Shown here piece by piece: positions 7,179 to 17,134 of a DNA stretch of 62,215 nt; position 1 is the first letter of the stretch; each line of letters opens with the position of its first letter. The notes under the pieces are model-generated. The model was not told the origin of the DNA. It saw nothing but the letters and a program-made list of their open reading frames with translations, and made no database searches. Source of the DNA: CAWEFA01 sp963808135 (GTDB lineage Bacteria > Bacteroidota > Bacteroidia > Bacteroidales > DTGW01). The DNA is taken from contig CAWEFA010000145.1 of the NCBI GenBank assembly GCA_963808135.1, forward strand, positions 1 through 62,215. Reading direction: 5' to 3'. The position numbers and the translations under genes were made by a program.

Positions 7179-7256
7179 AATCAAATAATAGGTTTGCTAT
7201 GCAAACTCCATTGTTGTATTTTCTTTGATACCTCGCAGCTCTGCTGCGGGGTAGTT
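7150..7256 (+). repeat. Palindromic repeat element inserted in a coding region
   Basis: The element holds three hairpins: CCTCGTAGC/GCTACGGGG (7155-7175), GTTTGC/GCAAAC (7192-7206) and CCTCGCAGC/GCTGCGGGG (7231-7251). The outer hairpins are nearly the same sequence in direct orientation. The element splits a reading frame whose tail continues directly after it. Related GC-rich palindromes are spread through Bacteroidota genomes; how they move is not clear. Confidence 0.75.
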
Positions 7257-7327
7257 CATCAATAGATGAAATAAAAAAATATATTGAAAAACCCGACCAG
7301 GAATTAGATCCAATGGAACAAAATTGA
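7253..7327 (+). pseudogene. Detached C-terminal coding segment of the 6465 gene
   Basis: This segment reads SSSIDEIKKYIEKPDQELD followed by PMEQN and a stop, which looks like a natural charged C-terminus. It is in a different frame from the upstream gene because the inserted repeat is not a multiple of three. Without a start of its own it is not expected to be translated. The following 7328-7451 holds no gene. Confidence 0.55.
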
Positions 7328-7451
7328 TCGATGATTTTATTGACTATAATTAAAAAGAACATAGTTTTAAAATATATCATATATTGTTTTGTGAAAAAAT
7401 GTACGCATATATTGCTTGGGAAATAGATGGTTTCAATACAATTGAATAATT

Positions 7452-8377
7452 ATGCGGAAAATATATTGCATTGGCGAAACGGTTTACGATATCATATTTA
7501 AAAATGGACAGCCAATTGCATCCAAAGCTGGTGGTTCGATGCTGAACTGTGCAGTTTCAATGGGCAGGATGAAACTTCCGGTTCATTATATCAGCGAGTA
7601 CGGTTCGGATAATATTGGCAACGAAATAGAAAGTTTTCTTAATTCATGCAATGTAAATACCCGGTATATTTATCGTTATAGTAAAGGGAAAACCTCAATT
7701 GCGATAGCTTTCCTGAGTGAAAAAAATGATGCGGCCTATTCTTTTTATAAGGAACTTCCTGAAAAAAAATGGATATTAGCTTTCCTGAACCTGTTGCCAA
7801 CGACATTGTTATTTTCGGTTCATTGTATGCTATAAATAAAGACGTAAGGGATAAAATTAAAAGCTTTGTGAGCAAAGCAAGGAATGCCGGGGCAATTGTT
7901 GTTTACGACCCCAACTTTCGTAAAGCGCATTTACCCGAACTTCCTGAACTTATGCCATACATTATTGAAAACATGCAATTTGCCGATATTGTAAAAGGTT
8001 CGGATGAAGATTTCATGATGATATTTAAAGCCAACACTTTAAATGACGCTTATGAGATAGTATCAAAACATTGTCCGGTATTAATTTACACAATGAACGC
8101 AAACGGCGTATATTTGAAAACAAAAAATAATTGTGTGTTTCATGAAGCAAACAGAATAAATCCTGTAAGCACAATCGGAGCCGGAGACAGCTTTAATGCA
8201 GGAATTATATTTGGTATGGTTATGGAAAAGACTACCAAAGAAAATTATGCTGCACAAAATAATGAAGTATGGCACAAGATACTTGGATATGGAGTTAGCT
8301 TTGCTTCTGAGGTATGCTTAAGCTATGATAATTATATTTCAGAAGAATTTGCCGATAAGGCTTCGCATACGAAATAA
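7452..8377 (+). CDS. PfkB-family sugar kinase, one frameshift
   Basis: Two overlapping frames (7452-7835 and 7769-8377) make one PfkB-type kinase of about 308 residues. The first has the substrate-side signature GGSMLNCAVSMGRMKLP; the second has the ATP/anion-hole signature STIGAGDSFNAG with the catalytic Asp. The family phosphorylates sugars such as fructose, ribose or 2-keto-3-deoxygluconate; the substrate cannot be told here. The frames meet in a run of eight A at 7762-7769 (ELPEK then DISFPEPVANDIVIFG), so one base is missing or extra. This could be a sequence error or a real inactivation. No sugar-pathway gene is adjacent. Confidence 0.75.
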
Positions 8378-8458
8378 TTATGTTATATATTTATGAATGA
8401 AATTATTTTAACATGTTTTTTATAAATTTGATAAATATTTATAATTTTTAAAACAGAT

Positions 8459-9346
8459 TTGAAAAAGAAATTTGCAATATTATTTGTTGGTATATTTTTA
8501 TTGTCATTCTATTCATGTAACAACAGGAGCAGGTTTAATGAGTTTAAGACAAACGAATTATCAGTCGACTCAACAAAGCTCTTTATTACTTATAAAAATA
8601 CTGTATTCTATGTTCCATCGCCGCAACTGATAAATTTATATCTGAAACGCATAGGAATTTATCCTTCCACTTCAATTATTAACCCTGCCCAGAATATTGA
8701 AAAATATACAACTTCATTAAAAAAGGCAATCAATCTCGGGATATATGGCGCTGATCTTGGCTATATAAACTTATTCTCCGTTTCTGAAAATACAAATGAA
8801 TATCTGTCAGCCATCGACCAACTGGCAAAGGGATTAAATCTCGGGCTTTTATTTACAAGCGATGTTTACAACCAAATTATTTCACTCAAAGATAACCAGG
8901 ATTCACTCGCTCAATATATTTCCGATTTTCTTACCAACGCTGATAATTATCTTAAAGCAAATTCACAACAGCAAACGGGAATACTTGTCATTGCTGGTGG
9001 TTGGATTGAAAGTTTTTATATATTATGCAATACTTATTCGCATAACAAGAATATTGAAATCAAAAACCTGATATTTCAACAAAAGTTTGTTTTGGAAAAC
9101 CTTATTAAAGGTCTTGCTCCATATTATGAATCATCTTCTGAATTGCAGGAACTCATAGATAGCCTTGTTGAAATTGCTTATGACTTTGACATGCTCGATT
9201 TTAAATACACATATGGCGAACCAATATTCAGATACCGTAAAGGTGTCATGATATTCGATAATAATTTTAAACTAATTAATTCAGAGGGAAGCTTTGAAAC
9301 TATAATTAGAAAGGCAGAAGACTTAAGGAATAAGCAAATTTCATAA
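8459..9346 (+). CDS. Predicted lipoprotein of unknown function
   Basis: This 295-residue protein starts at a TTG in a good position (MKKKFAILFVGIFLLSFYSC). LSFYSC is a lipobox, so the mature protein should be lipid-anchored through Cys20. The rest is mostly helical, with INLGIYGADLGYINLFSV as a distinctive stretch. It looks like a conserved Bacteroidota family without a described function. No ATG lies near the signal sequence, which supports the TTG start. It stands alone between the kinase and a small exported protein. Confidence 0.65.
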   Translation: MKKKFAILFVGIFLLSFYSCNNRSRFNEFKTNELSVDSTKLFITYKNTVFYVPSPQLINLYLKRIGIYPSTSIINPAQNIEKYTTSLKKAINLGIYGADLGYINLFSVSENTNEYLSAIDQLAKGLNLGLLFTSDVYNQIISLKDNQDSLAQYISDFLTNADNYLKANSQQQTGILVIAGGWIESFYILCNTYSHNKNIEIKNLIFQQKFVLENLIKGLAPYYESSSELQELIDSLVEIAYDFDMLDFKYTYGEPIFRYRKGVMIFDNNFKLINSEGSFETIIRKAEDLRNKQIS

Positions 9347-9474
9347 TACCAGAAAAATTAATGTTTCCGAGGAGAATAAATATTTTGGCAACCTAAAAGA
9401 ATACTGTTTTAAATATATAATTTATGTTATTTTTGCTCTGTTTGTGCAATAAACTTAAATCGTAAAGAACCAAA

Positions 9475-9883
9475 ATGCCTGATAAATTTAAAATTTTATT
9501 TATACTGCTTTTTATAATATCATCTTATGTTGAAGGGCAAAAAAGCACAATCTGTTATTCCGGGGAAATGAAAGGGTTTATTAAAGATGGGCAGGATTAT
9601 TCACTTACTTTGGAAAATTCGAAAACAGGAAAAATATTTTTATCATTTTTTGAAGGGTTTCAGTATAGGTTAGTTATTTGCAGCAATAACACCAGAAAAT
9701 TCAAAGTTGTTTTATATGATATTGAAATGAAACAGCTTTTTTCAGGGACCTAGCGAAGATTACATAAAAAATATCGATTTAAAGTTTAATTCAAATATAG
9801 CTTGTGTTGCTGAGGTTTCAGTTGATAATATTACAGATTACAAGCCTTCTTTTACAATTGCAATAGGCTTTAAAGAAAACTGA
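9475..9883 (+). CDS. Small exported protein, one frameshift
   Basis: The first frame (9475-9753) begins with a signal peptide (MPDKFKILFILLFIISSYVE) and runs on to MKQLFSGT. A second frame continues directly as FQGPSEDYIKNIDLKFNSNI to a TGA at 9881-9883, ending in FTIAIGFKEN. The shift lies in a run of six T (9736-9741). Joined, the protein has about 135 residues and looks beta-rich, like small periplasmic or secreted proteins of Bacteroidota. Function unknown. A TATTTTTG -7 box is at 9428-9435. It lies 28 bp before the ABC transporter gene and may be transcribed with it. Confidence 0.55.
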
Positions 9884-9911
9884 TTGGCAAAAGGCACATT
9901 AAAGTAAACAG

Positions 9912-11339
9912 ATGAGCGAACAAATATTAAAGGCCTTAATGCAGTTATTTGCTATAATTGCACGTCCTGAAAGCAATTCAACAGACAGGCGGACAGTTGT
10001 AGAATCGTTTCTTCGCCGGCAACTTAATGAGGAATTGGTACAGGAATACCTGAAAATTTTTGATGATTTTTATAACCTGCAACAGGACAAATCGCGCGAT
10101 ACCGGGAAACAACAAAGGCGCATTTCAGCAAGCTCTGTTAAGGTATTGAAAATTTGTACTACAATTAACGAAGAACTTGCCCAGTCGCAAAAATTTATAG
10201 TTTTATTTTATCTGTTTGAATTCGTCCGCATCGACAGCGCAGAAATTTCCGAACAGGAGATGGCTTTCATCGATACCGTTGTCGATACTTTTCACATTGT
10301 TGCAGTTGAATATACTGAAATAAAAGATTTTATTCTTTTTGATTTTTATCGTTTGCCAAATACTGTCAACGTTATGGCTATTGATAATGATAAAGATTTT
10401 TATCATCCAAAAGTCAAGCACTTTCTTTCCGAATCGTTAGCAGGTCAAATCCGCATTTTACAAATAACCTCTACAAATTTATATTTCATCAGATATTTAG
10501 GAGATAACGAAATTTATTTGAACGGACAGCTTTTACATAAAGATAAAACTTATGTATTTAACTATGGTTCGTCTATCCGTAACCCACAGATAAAACCCAT
10601 ATATTATAGCGATATTGTAAGCCGCTTCAGGGACGATAAACTGAATTCGAAAGTAATTTTCGAAGCAAACAATATAAATTATAAATTTAAAAGCGGCGAA
10701 ACAGGCCTGTTTAAAATAAGTTTTAAAGAAGAATCAGGCCGAATGGTTGGTATAATGGGAGCGAGCGGGGCCGGAAAAACAACCTTGCTAAATGTCCTCA
10801 ATGGTTCCAGTATCCCTTCAGGCGGTGAAGTGCTAATCAACGGTTGCAATATATACACCGACAGGGCAAAAATTGAAGGCCTTATTGGTTTTGTATCCCA
10901 GGATGACCTATTGATTGAGGATTTGACCGTGTATCAAAACCTTTATTATAATGCCAAATTATGTTTCGATAATTATACCGAGGAGCAAATAAAAGATGTA
11001 GTTAATAAAACGCTTGTCAGCCTTGGATTATTCGAAATAAAAGAAATACAGGTCGGTACCCCGCTCAATAAAAAAATAAGCGGCGGCCAGCGCAAAAGGC
11101 TGAACATTGCACTTGAGCTTATTCGCGAACCGGCTGTTCTCTTTCTCGATGAACCAACATCGGGGCTTTCTTCGAGAGACTCGGAAAATATTCTTGACTT
11201 ACTTAAGGAATTAACCCTGAAAGGAAAGCTTGTATTTGTTGTTATCCATCAGCCATCGTCGGATATTTTTAAAATGTTCGACCGTCTTTTAATTTTGGAT
11301 AAAGGCGGGATATCTCATTTACAATGGCGACCCAATTGA
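9912..11339 (+). CDS. ABC transporter (ABCG type), N-terminal part: TerB-like, FHA-like, ATPase
   Basis: This 475-residue frame is the front part of one transporter. Residues 1-150 resemble the helical TerB domain (tellurite-resistance family); residues 180-235 are beta-rich and FHA-like (DNEIYLNGQLLHKDKTYVF). The ATPase follows with Walker A GASGAGKTTLLN, signature ISGGQRKRLNIA, Walker B AVLFLDEPTSGLSS and switch His in VVIHQPSSD. ABCG-type half transporters of this sort occur in Bacteroidota without a known substrate. The frame breaks near 11304-11310 (GGCGGGA); with one base less it reads on as GYLIYNGDPIESIMYFKSR into the next entry. Confidence 0.8.
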   Translation: MSEQILKALMQLFAIIARPESNSTDRRTVVESFLRRQLNEELVQEYLKIFDDFYNLQQDKSRDTGKQQRRISASSVKVLKICTTINEELAQSQKFIVLFYLFEFVRIDSAEISEQEMAFIDTVVDTFHIVAVEYTEIKDFILFDFYRLPNTVNVMAIDNDKDFYHPKVKHFLSESLAGQIRILQITSTNLYFIRYLGDNEIYLNGQLLHKDKTYVFNYGSSIRNPQIKPIYYSDIVSRFRDDKLNSKVIFEANNINYKFKSGETGLFKISFKEESGRMVGIMGASGAGKTTLLNVLNGSSIPSGGEVLINGCNIYTDRAKIEGLIGFVSQDDLLIEDLTVYQNLYYNAKLCFDNYTEEQIKDVVNKTLVSLGLFEIKEIQVGTPLNKKISGGQRKRLNIALELIREPAVLFLDEPTSGLSSRDSENILDLLKELTLKGKLVFVVIHQPSSDIFKMFDRLLILDKGGISHLQWRPN

Positions 11340-11346
11340 GTCGATA

Positions 11347-12996
11347 ATGTATTTTAAATCGCGTATCCATCATGCTGCATGGAATGAAAGCGAATGCCAT
11401 GCCTGTGGTAACGTTAACCCCGAACAAATTTTCAATATTGTTGAGTCGAGGATTCTGAACGAATATGGCCAGGAAACACTTTCAAGGAAAATTACGCCAA
11501 AAGAGTGGACAAAGTTTTTCGAAGAAAATATTAAAGTTAATGAACCAGAAAAGAACCATAATTCCGAGTTGCCGCCTATAAATTTTAAGGTTCCCATTAA
11601 GATTAAGCAATTTCTTGTATTTGTACAGCGGGATATTCTTTCTAAATTATCAAATTCACAATACCTTATTATTACTTTTCTCGAGGCCCCGGTTCTGGCG
11701 TTTTTACTTGCCTTTATTATTAAATATTACAATGTAGATGTTACAAACCAGTTAGGTTACACACTCTTAAAGAATAGCAATTTGCCGGTTTATATTTTTA
11801 TGTCGGTAATAGTTGCCATTTTCATGGGCTTAACCAGCAGCGCCGAAGAAATAATAAAAGACAGAAAAATATTAAAACGTGAAGCTTTTCTGAATTTAAG
11901 CTGGGGAAGTTATCTCTTATCAAAAGTAGCAGTTTTGTTGATTATCTCAGCTATCCAGGCATTTACTTTTGTTTTAATTGGAAACAATATTATCGAAATA
12001 CGCGGCATGTTTTTCGAATACTGGCTGGTACTTTTCAGCGCCTGGGTGTCGGCTAATATGATGGGCTTTTTAATATCCGACAGCTTTAAAACCGTTGTTA
12101 CGATTTATATGCTTATTCCTTTCCTTATAATTCCGCAAATCATTCTGAGCGGTGTTCTGGTTAAATATGAAAAAATAAATCCTGCAATATCATCCCCAAA
12201 TAATATTCCAATTTACGGGGAAATAATGACTGCACGCTGGGGATATGAGGCATTGGCAGTGTACCAGTTTATGGAAAATGAGTACAATAAACATTTTTAT
12301 AAGTATAACAAAGCAATGAGCATTGCCAATTATAAAAAAGATTACTGGTATACCAATTTAAAAAATAAATTAGAATATGTGTCGCGTTTCTACCACGATT
12401 CAACGCATAGAAAAGAGGTAATACAAGACCTTAAACTTCTACGAAATGAAATTACAAAAGAAATCAGGGCCAATCCAAAAATAAATTTTATTCATCTTAA
12501 TGAACTATCGATCAATGAAATTAATGATGGCGCTATTGAAGATGCATTTACTTACTTTGAACAAGTTAACCGTTATTATATAAAACGGTACAATAAAGCA
12601 AACAGTCTGAAGGATGAACTTGTAAGCAACATGCAGCAAACTGAAAAGGATAGGGAAGAATTCTTGAAATTGAAGAGAAACAATTATAATGAAACGTTGG
12701 AAGAATTTGTTACCAATTCAAATGAAGTTGAAAGAATCATTGAATATAAAGGTGAACTTATCCAAAAAATTGACCCGATATATCTCGACCCGAGTTGTTA
12801 TTTTGTAAAGGCACATTTCTACGCTCCCGGAAAGTTGCTATTTGGTTTTTACATTCAAACATTTTGGGTAAATGTATGTGTAATTTGGATAATGACTATT
12901 TTACTTTACTTCGCCCTTTATTACAGGCTTTTTTTCAGGTTTCTCGAATATCTCGAACAATTCGGGGAACGATTTAAAAGAAAGGACGTTCAATAA
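11347..12996 (+). CDS. ABC transporter (ABCG type), C-terminal membrane part
   Basis: This is the rest of the gene that starts at 9912; joined, the protein has about 1,028 residues. After a linker with an HACGNVNPEQIF motif come membrane helices near residues 103-121, 147-168, 194-213, 224-244 and 252-274, a long charged extracytoplasmic loop with coiled-coil character (residues 300-475), and a last pair of helices near 500-530, as in ABC2-type permeases. The loop is unusually large. The frame is probably one gene with a one-base error or mutation, since the MYF start lies in the middle of a conserved linker. Confidence 0.75.
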   Translation: MYFKSRIHHAAWNESECHACGNVNPEQIFNIVESRILNEYGQETLSRKITPKEWTKFFEENIKVNEPEKNHNSELPPINFKVPIKIKQFLVFVQRDILSKLSNSQYLIITFLEAPVLAFLLAFIIKYYNVDVTNQLGYTLLKNSNLPVYIFMSVIVAIFMGLTSSAEEIIKDRKILKREAFLNLSWGSYLLSKVAVLLIISAIQAFTFVLIGNNIIEIRGMFFEYWLVLFSAWVSANMMGFLISDSFKTVVTIYMLIPFLIIPQIILSGVLVKYEKINPAISSPNNIPIYGEIMTARWGYEALAVYQFMENEYNKHFYKYNKAMSIANYKKDYWYTNLKNKLEYVSRFYHDSTHRKEVIQDLKLLRNEITKEIRANPKINFIHLNELSINEINDGAIEDAFTYFEQVNRYYIKRYNKANSLKDELVSNMQQTEKDREEFLKLKRNNYNETLEEFVTNSNEVERIIEYKGELIQKIDPIYLDPSCYFVKAHFYAPGKLLFGFYIQTFWVNVCVIWIMTILLYFALYYRLFFRFLEYLEQFGERFKRKDVQ

Positions 12997-13094
12997 TTGT
13001 TCAGAATTAATTTTATAGACTATTAGACTTTAAATACACATTTATTCAATAAGAAGAAGGCATCTCAAAAGGCATTTTCATTCATAGCGCTGAC

Positions 13095-14776
13095 TTATAT
13101 CACGCTGTTGTTATACAATGGCTCTAAAACATCAGCCAGTTTACAATATTTTATATATATTTCTTTGTAAACCGGAACCATTGCTTTATCAGGTGTATAA
13201 ACTTTTTCAAATCCGCTTCCCATAGCATTCTGGGCTTCGTCAAAAGTTTTATAAACTCCACCGACAACGGCTGCAGCCATGGCAGTTCCCAAAGCGCAGG
13301 CTTGTTCGGATGCAACTACTTTTATTGGCATGTTTAATACGTCGCTCATGATCTGCATTACTAAGGGCGATTTTTTAGGAACTCCTCCCAGTGCAATAAT
13401 TCCTTCTATTTTAACTCCTTCTGAAATAAACCTGTCCACAATTTTTTTTGCTCCGAATGCTGTAGATTCTATGAGGGCACGGAATATTTTGCCCGCGTCA
13501 GAACCGAGCGAAATTCCGGCAATTGCTCCTTTTAATAATTGGTTGGCATCAGGTGTGCGTCGGCCATTCATCCAATCGATTGCCAGAACAGATGACTCCC
13601 TGGGATTTACTTTAGTAGCTTCTTCAGAAAGATAAGGGACTATATTGTTATCCAGTTCTTCAATAATTTTTGCTTTTGTTGCTGCATCCAAATAAGATAC
13701 TTTATTAACGAGGTCTGTCATTGGCAAAAATAAAAGTTTCTTAAACCACGCGTATATATCGCCAAAACCCGATTGTCCGGCTTCAGAAACCGATCATTTC
13801 CGGGATTATAGAACCGTCAACTTGTCCACAGATACCGCGAACCAGTTTTTCTTTAATCTCATTTTTCGGTGCAATAAGCATGTCGCATGTTGAGGTGCCC
13901 ATTACTTTACACAGATGATAGGGCTTAATTTCAGCCCCAATGGCTCCCAAATGGGCATCGAAAGAGCCGACGCCAATGATAACTTTAGATGAAAGACCAA
14001 GCCTTTTAGCCCAATCTTCTGTCAGGTTACCTGCTTTAACATCGGCAGTGTAGGTTTTAGAATAAAGACTGTCGCGTAAGCCTTTTAATAGCGGGTCGAG
14101 TTGAACAAGGAACTCTTCAGAAGGCAACCCTCCAAATTCCTCTGCCCACATGGCTTTATGTCCTGCAGCACAACGGCTTCTTAAAATTTTCTTTGCCTGG
14201 GACACTCCTGTGAGAAGGGCAGGTATCCAATCGCAATGTTCAACCCATGAAAAAGCAGCCTCTTGCGCTTTCTTATCTGTTCTCAGAACATGCAATATTT
14301 TTGCCCAAAACCATTCTGATGAATAAACTCCACCTTCATCACCTGGTATAATCAGTAACCCACCTTTTCGATAATTTGTTTATTTCATCAGCTTCTTTAA
14401 CTGCAGTATGATCTTTCCACAATATAAACATGGCGTTTGGATTTTCGCTGAATTCAGGCAATAATGCTAATGGCATGCCTTGTTCATTCACTGCTCCAGG
14501 CGTAGATCCGGTAGTATCTATCGAAATTGCTATTACGCATGAAGCTGTATTGGCCGGTGCCATTAACAGTGCCTCTTTTATTGATTCTTCGAGGCTTTCA
14601 ATATAATCTAAAGGGTGTTGACGAAATTGATTTCTATCTGGAACACAATATTTGCCTTCTTTCCAACGCTTATACTCTGAAACAGCAGTTCCAACGACAT
14701 TTCCATTATTTACATCTACTATAACAACACGTACTGAGTCAGTGCCATAATCTAAACCAATTGTATAATTAGCCAT
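13095..14776 (-). CDS. araB: L-ribulokinase (FGGY family), two frameshifts
   Basis: Three minus-strand pieces make one FGGY kinase of about 560 residues: 14776-14339 (MANYTIGLDYGTDSVRVVIV, phosphate-1 motif), 14295-13783 (with GSFDAHLGAIGAEI and KVMGTSTCDM) and 13727-13095 (with GGVPKKSPLVMQIMSDVLN). Between pieces the frame can be followed as YEGGVYSSEWFWAKI near 14340 and EAGQSGFGDIYAWFKKL near 13790. The enzyme phosphorylates L-ribulose to L-ribulose 5-phosphate in the cytoplasm. It is the last gene of the arabinose operon. The order with araA and araD points to ribulokinase rather than another FGGY kinase. The breaks may be errors in the sequence. Confidence 0.85.
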
Positions 14777-14834
14777 TTTCTAAACTTTCTATTTAATGAT
14801 TTATAAAAATTTTCAAAATTCAATAAGGGCCCTT

Positions 14835-15528
14835 TTACTTTTTTTCTTGTCCGTAATATGCATTTTTGCCATGTTTACGAGAATAATGCTTATCAAGTAT
14901 GTACTGTTTAATAGGAACAGGCCTGGCAAGATGGGATGTAATATAAGCCATTTTTGCAACTTCTTCAAGCACTACAGCATTATAAACCGCTTTTTCAGGA
15001 GTTTCGCCCCAGGCAAATGGACCATGATTAGCAACCAAAACTGCCGGAATATTCAAAGGATTTATATTTTTGAATGTCTCAACAATTACCTTACCGGTTT
15101 CTTTCTCATAATTTTCATCCACTTCTGTCTTTGATAAAATCCGCGTACACGGAATATCTCCGAAAAAATGATCAGCATGAGTAGTACCCAATGAAGGAAT
15201 ATGTTTACGTGCCTGTGCCCAGGCAACAGCATAAGTGGAATGTGTATGAACAATGGCTCCTATATCAGTAAAGGCTTTATAAAGTTCAATATGAGATAAT
15301 GTATCGGAAGAAGGCCTCAGCTTTCCTTCCACAACTTTGGATTCGAAATCGACCACTACCATATCTTCAGGAACCATTTCATCGGTAAGAAACGCCGCTG
15401 GGCTTGATCACTATCAGGTTATTTTTCCTGTCTATACCGCTTACATTGCCCCATGTATAAATTACAAGCTTTTGCTTAACCAATTCAAGGTTCGCATCAA
15501 ACACTCTTAATTTTAATTCTTCTAACAT
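14835..15528 (-). CDS. araD: L-ribulose-5-phosphate 4-epimerase, one frameshift
   Basis: The minus-strand start at 15528 (MLEELKLRVFDANLELVKQK, after AAGGAA) runs to KPSGVSYR and stops; the main frame (15377-14835) continues as DEMVPEDMVVVDFESKV. A single-base change at about 15381-15387 would join them into a normal 231-residue epimerase. Zn-ligand His residues are visible in VHTHSTYAVAWAQ and the distal His region in VANHGPFAWG. It converts L-ribulose 5-phosphate to D-xylulose 5-phosphate, the entry to the pentose phosphate pathway. It lies 24 bp after araA and 58 bp before araB. Confidence 0.87.
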
Positions 15529-15552
15529 ATATTCCTTTTTTCAGGATAATAA

Positions 15553-17067
15553 TTACATAAACTTAAGCGCATTAGCCTGATAATAGTACAAATCATTCCA
15601 TCTAAGCTCTTTCTTGAATTCAGTTAAACAAGTATCTTTACCTATATGTAAGAATTCTATTCCGGCCATTTCACAAAAATCTTCAATATATTCAGCATTA
15701 ACAGCCTGGCTAAAAGCAGTGTGATGCGCGCCTCCGGCATATATCCATGCAGCAGCGCCAATTTTAAGATCAGGCTGCGGCACCCATAATGCCCTTGCTA
15801 CAGGTAATTTTGGAAGATATGCATCAGGTAAAACACAATCCACCGAGTTCACTATGATTCTAAAGCGATTGCCCATATCTATCAAACTAACATTAATAGC
15901 GGGGCCTGCAGGCACATTAAACACCAGACGTGCCGGTGCATCTTTACCTCCAATACCCAAAGGATGAACTTCCAGTTTACTTTTACCATCGCCAATTGAA
16001 GGACAAATCTCCAGCATGTGTGCACCTAAAACTTTCATGCCGGCAGGGTTAAGATGATAGGTATAATCTTCCATAAAAGAACATCCACCCTTTAACCCGG
16101 TTCCCATAACTTTTAAAGCGCGAACCAGAGCCGAATGTTTCCAGTCGCCTTCTGCGCCAAAACCAAATCCGCTATTCATAAGGCGTTGTGAAGCAAGGCC
16201 GGGAAGTTGGGCCAAACCATGCAAATCCTCAAAGGTTGTTGTGAATGCTTGAAAACCTCCATTGTCGAGAAATTTGCGAATACCGGCTTCTATTTTAGCC
16301 TGGTAACGAACATTTTCATGATATTTTCCACCCGGTTTTCCCTCAGCAGATATTTGGAATATTTCATTGTATTCTTTAACCAGTTTGTCCACTTCAGCAT
16401 TAGAAACTTCATTTATTATTTTTACAATGTCTCCCACGCCATAACCATTCACGGCCATGCCGAATTTAATTTGTGCTGCTACTTTGTCTCCTTCAGTTAC
16501 GGCCACTTCACGCATATTATCTCCAAATCGGGCTATTTTCATATTCTGCATATCGTGCCAGGCAGCGGCTGCCCTCGACCAGACAGCTATTTTATTCACT
16601 ACATCGCTATCCTGCCAATGGCCTACTACAACTTTACGGTTTATACGCATGCGGGACATGATGAACCCATGTTCACGATCGCCATGGGCAGATTGATTCA
16701 GATTCATAAAATCCATATCTATTTCTCCCCAGGGAAGCTCCCTGTTAAATTGCGTATGAAGATGCAATAATGGTTTATTAAGAATTTTTAATCCGTTTAT
16801 CCACATTTTTGAGGGAGAAAATGTATGACACCATGTAATTAACCCAATACAATTGCCTGTTGCATTAGCTTCTACACATATTTTAGTGATAGCATCCGGT
16901 GTAGTTAAAACAGGTTTAAATACGACCTGAACAGGAATTATATCCGATTCATTTAATGCTTTGGTTATTGTCTGAGAATTTTGCGCTACTTGCTTAAGCG
17001 TTTCGGGACCATACAAATGCTGGCTTCCTGTTGCAAACCAAACTTCTAAATTTTTAAAAACTTTCAT
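15553..17067 (-). CDS. araA: L-arabinose isomerase
   Basis: This 504-residue protein has the normal family length and is intact. It starts MKVFKNLEVWFATGSQHLYG, a well-known N-terminus of the family, and contains GFGAEGDWKHSALVRALKVM with the metal-binding Glu, and HMLEICPSI and ALWVPQPDLKIGAAAWIYAG near the C-terminus. It converts L-arabinose to L-ribulose in the cytoplasm, using Mn2+. It lies between the symporter gene (67 bp) and araD (24 bp), all on the minus strand. Confidence 0.95.
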   Translation of the reverse strand: MKVFKNLEVWFATGSQHLYGPETLKQVAQNSQTITKALNESDIIPVQVVFKPVLTTPDAITKICVEANATGNCIGLITWCHTFSPSKMWINGLKILNKPLLHLHTQFNRELPWGEIDMDFMNLNQSAHGDREHGFIMSRMRINRKVVVGHWQDSDVVNKIAVWSRAAAAWHDMQNMKIARFGDNMREVAVTEGDKVAAQIKFGMAVNGYGVGDIVKIINEVSNAEVDKLVKEYNEIFQISAEGKPGGKYHENVRYQAKIEAGIRKFLDNGGFQAFTTTFEDLHGLAQLPGLASQRLMNSGFGFGAEGDWKHSALVRALKVMGTGLKGGCSFMEDYTYHLNPAGMKVLGAHMLEICPSIGDGKSKLEVHPLGIGGKDAPARLVFNVPAGPAINVSLIDMGNRFRIIVNSVDCVLPDAYLPKLPVARALWVPQPDLKIGAAAWIYAGGAHHTAFSQAVNAEYIEDFCEMAGIEFLHIGKDTCLTEFKKELRWNDLYYYQANALKFM

Positions 17068-17134
17068 AATCCAGATATTTTAATATATATTATAACTACT
17101 TTTTCTCAATATAATTAAATAAAAAATTTGTTTA

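Noticed and set aside
7155..7251. The GC-rich hairpins considered as terminators
   Set aside because: They lack T runs, lie partly inside a coding frame, and the two outer ones are near-identical direct copies, which fits a mobile repeat.
9736..9741. Programmed frameshifting at homopolymers (9475 gene, PfkB-like kinase, PD40-SPOR gene)
   Set aside because: The breaks occur in many unrelated genes, including serS, without downstream stem-loops or slippery heptamers that I could recognise; errors or ordinary mutation explain them better.
16207..16770. A 187-residue open frame on the plus strand opposite araA
   Set aside because: araA is intact and well recognised on the other strand; the opposing frame has the odd composition of an antisense shadow.
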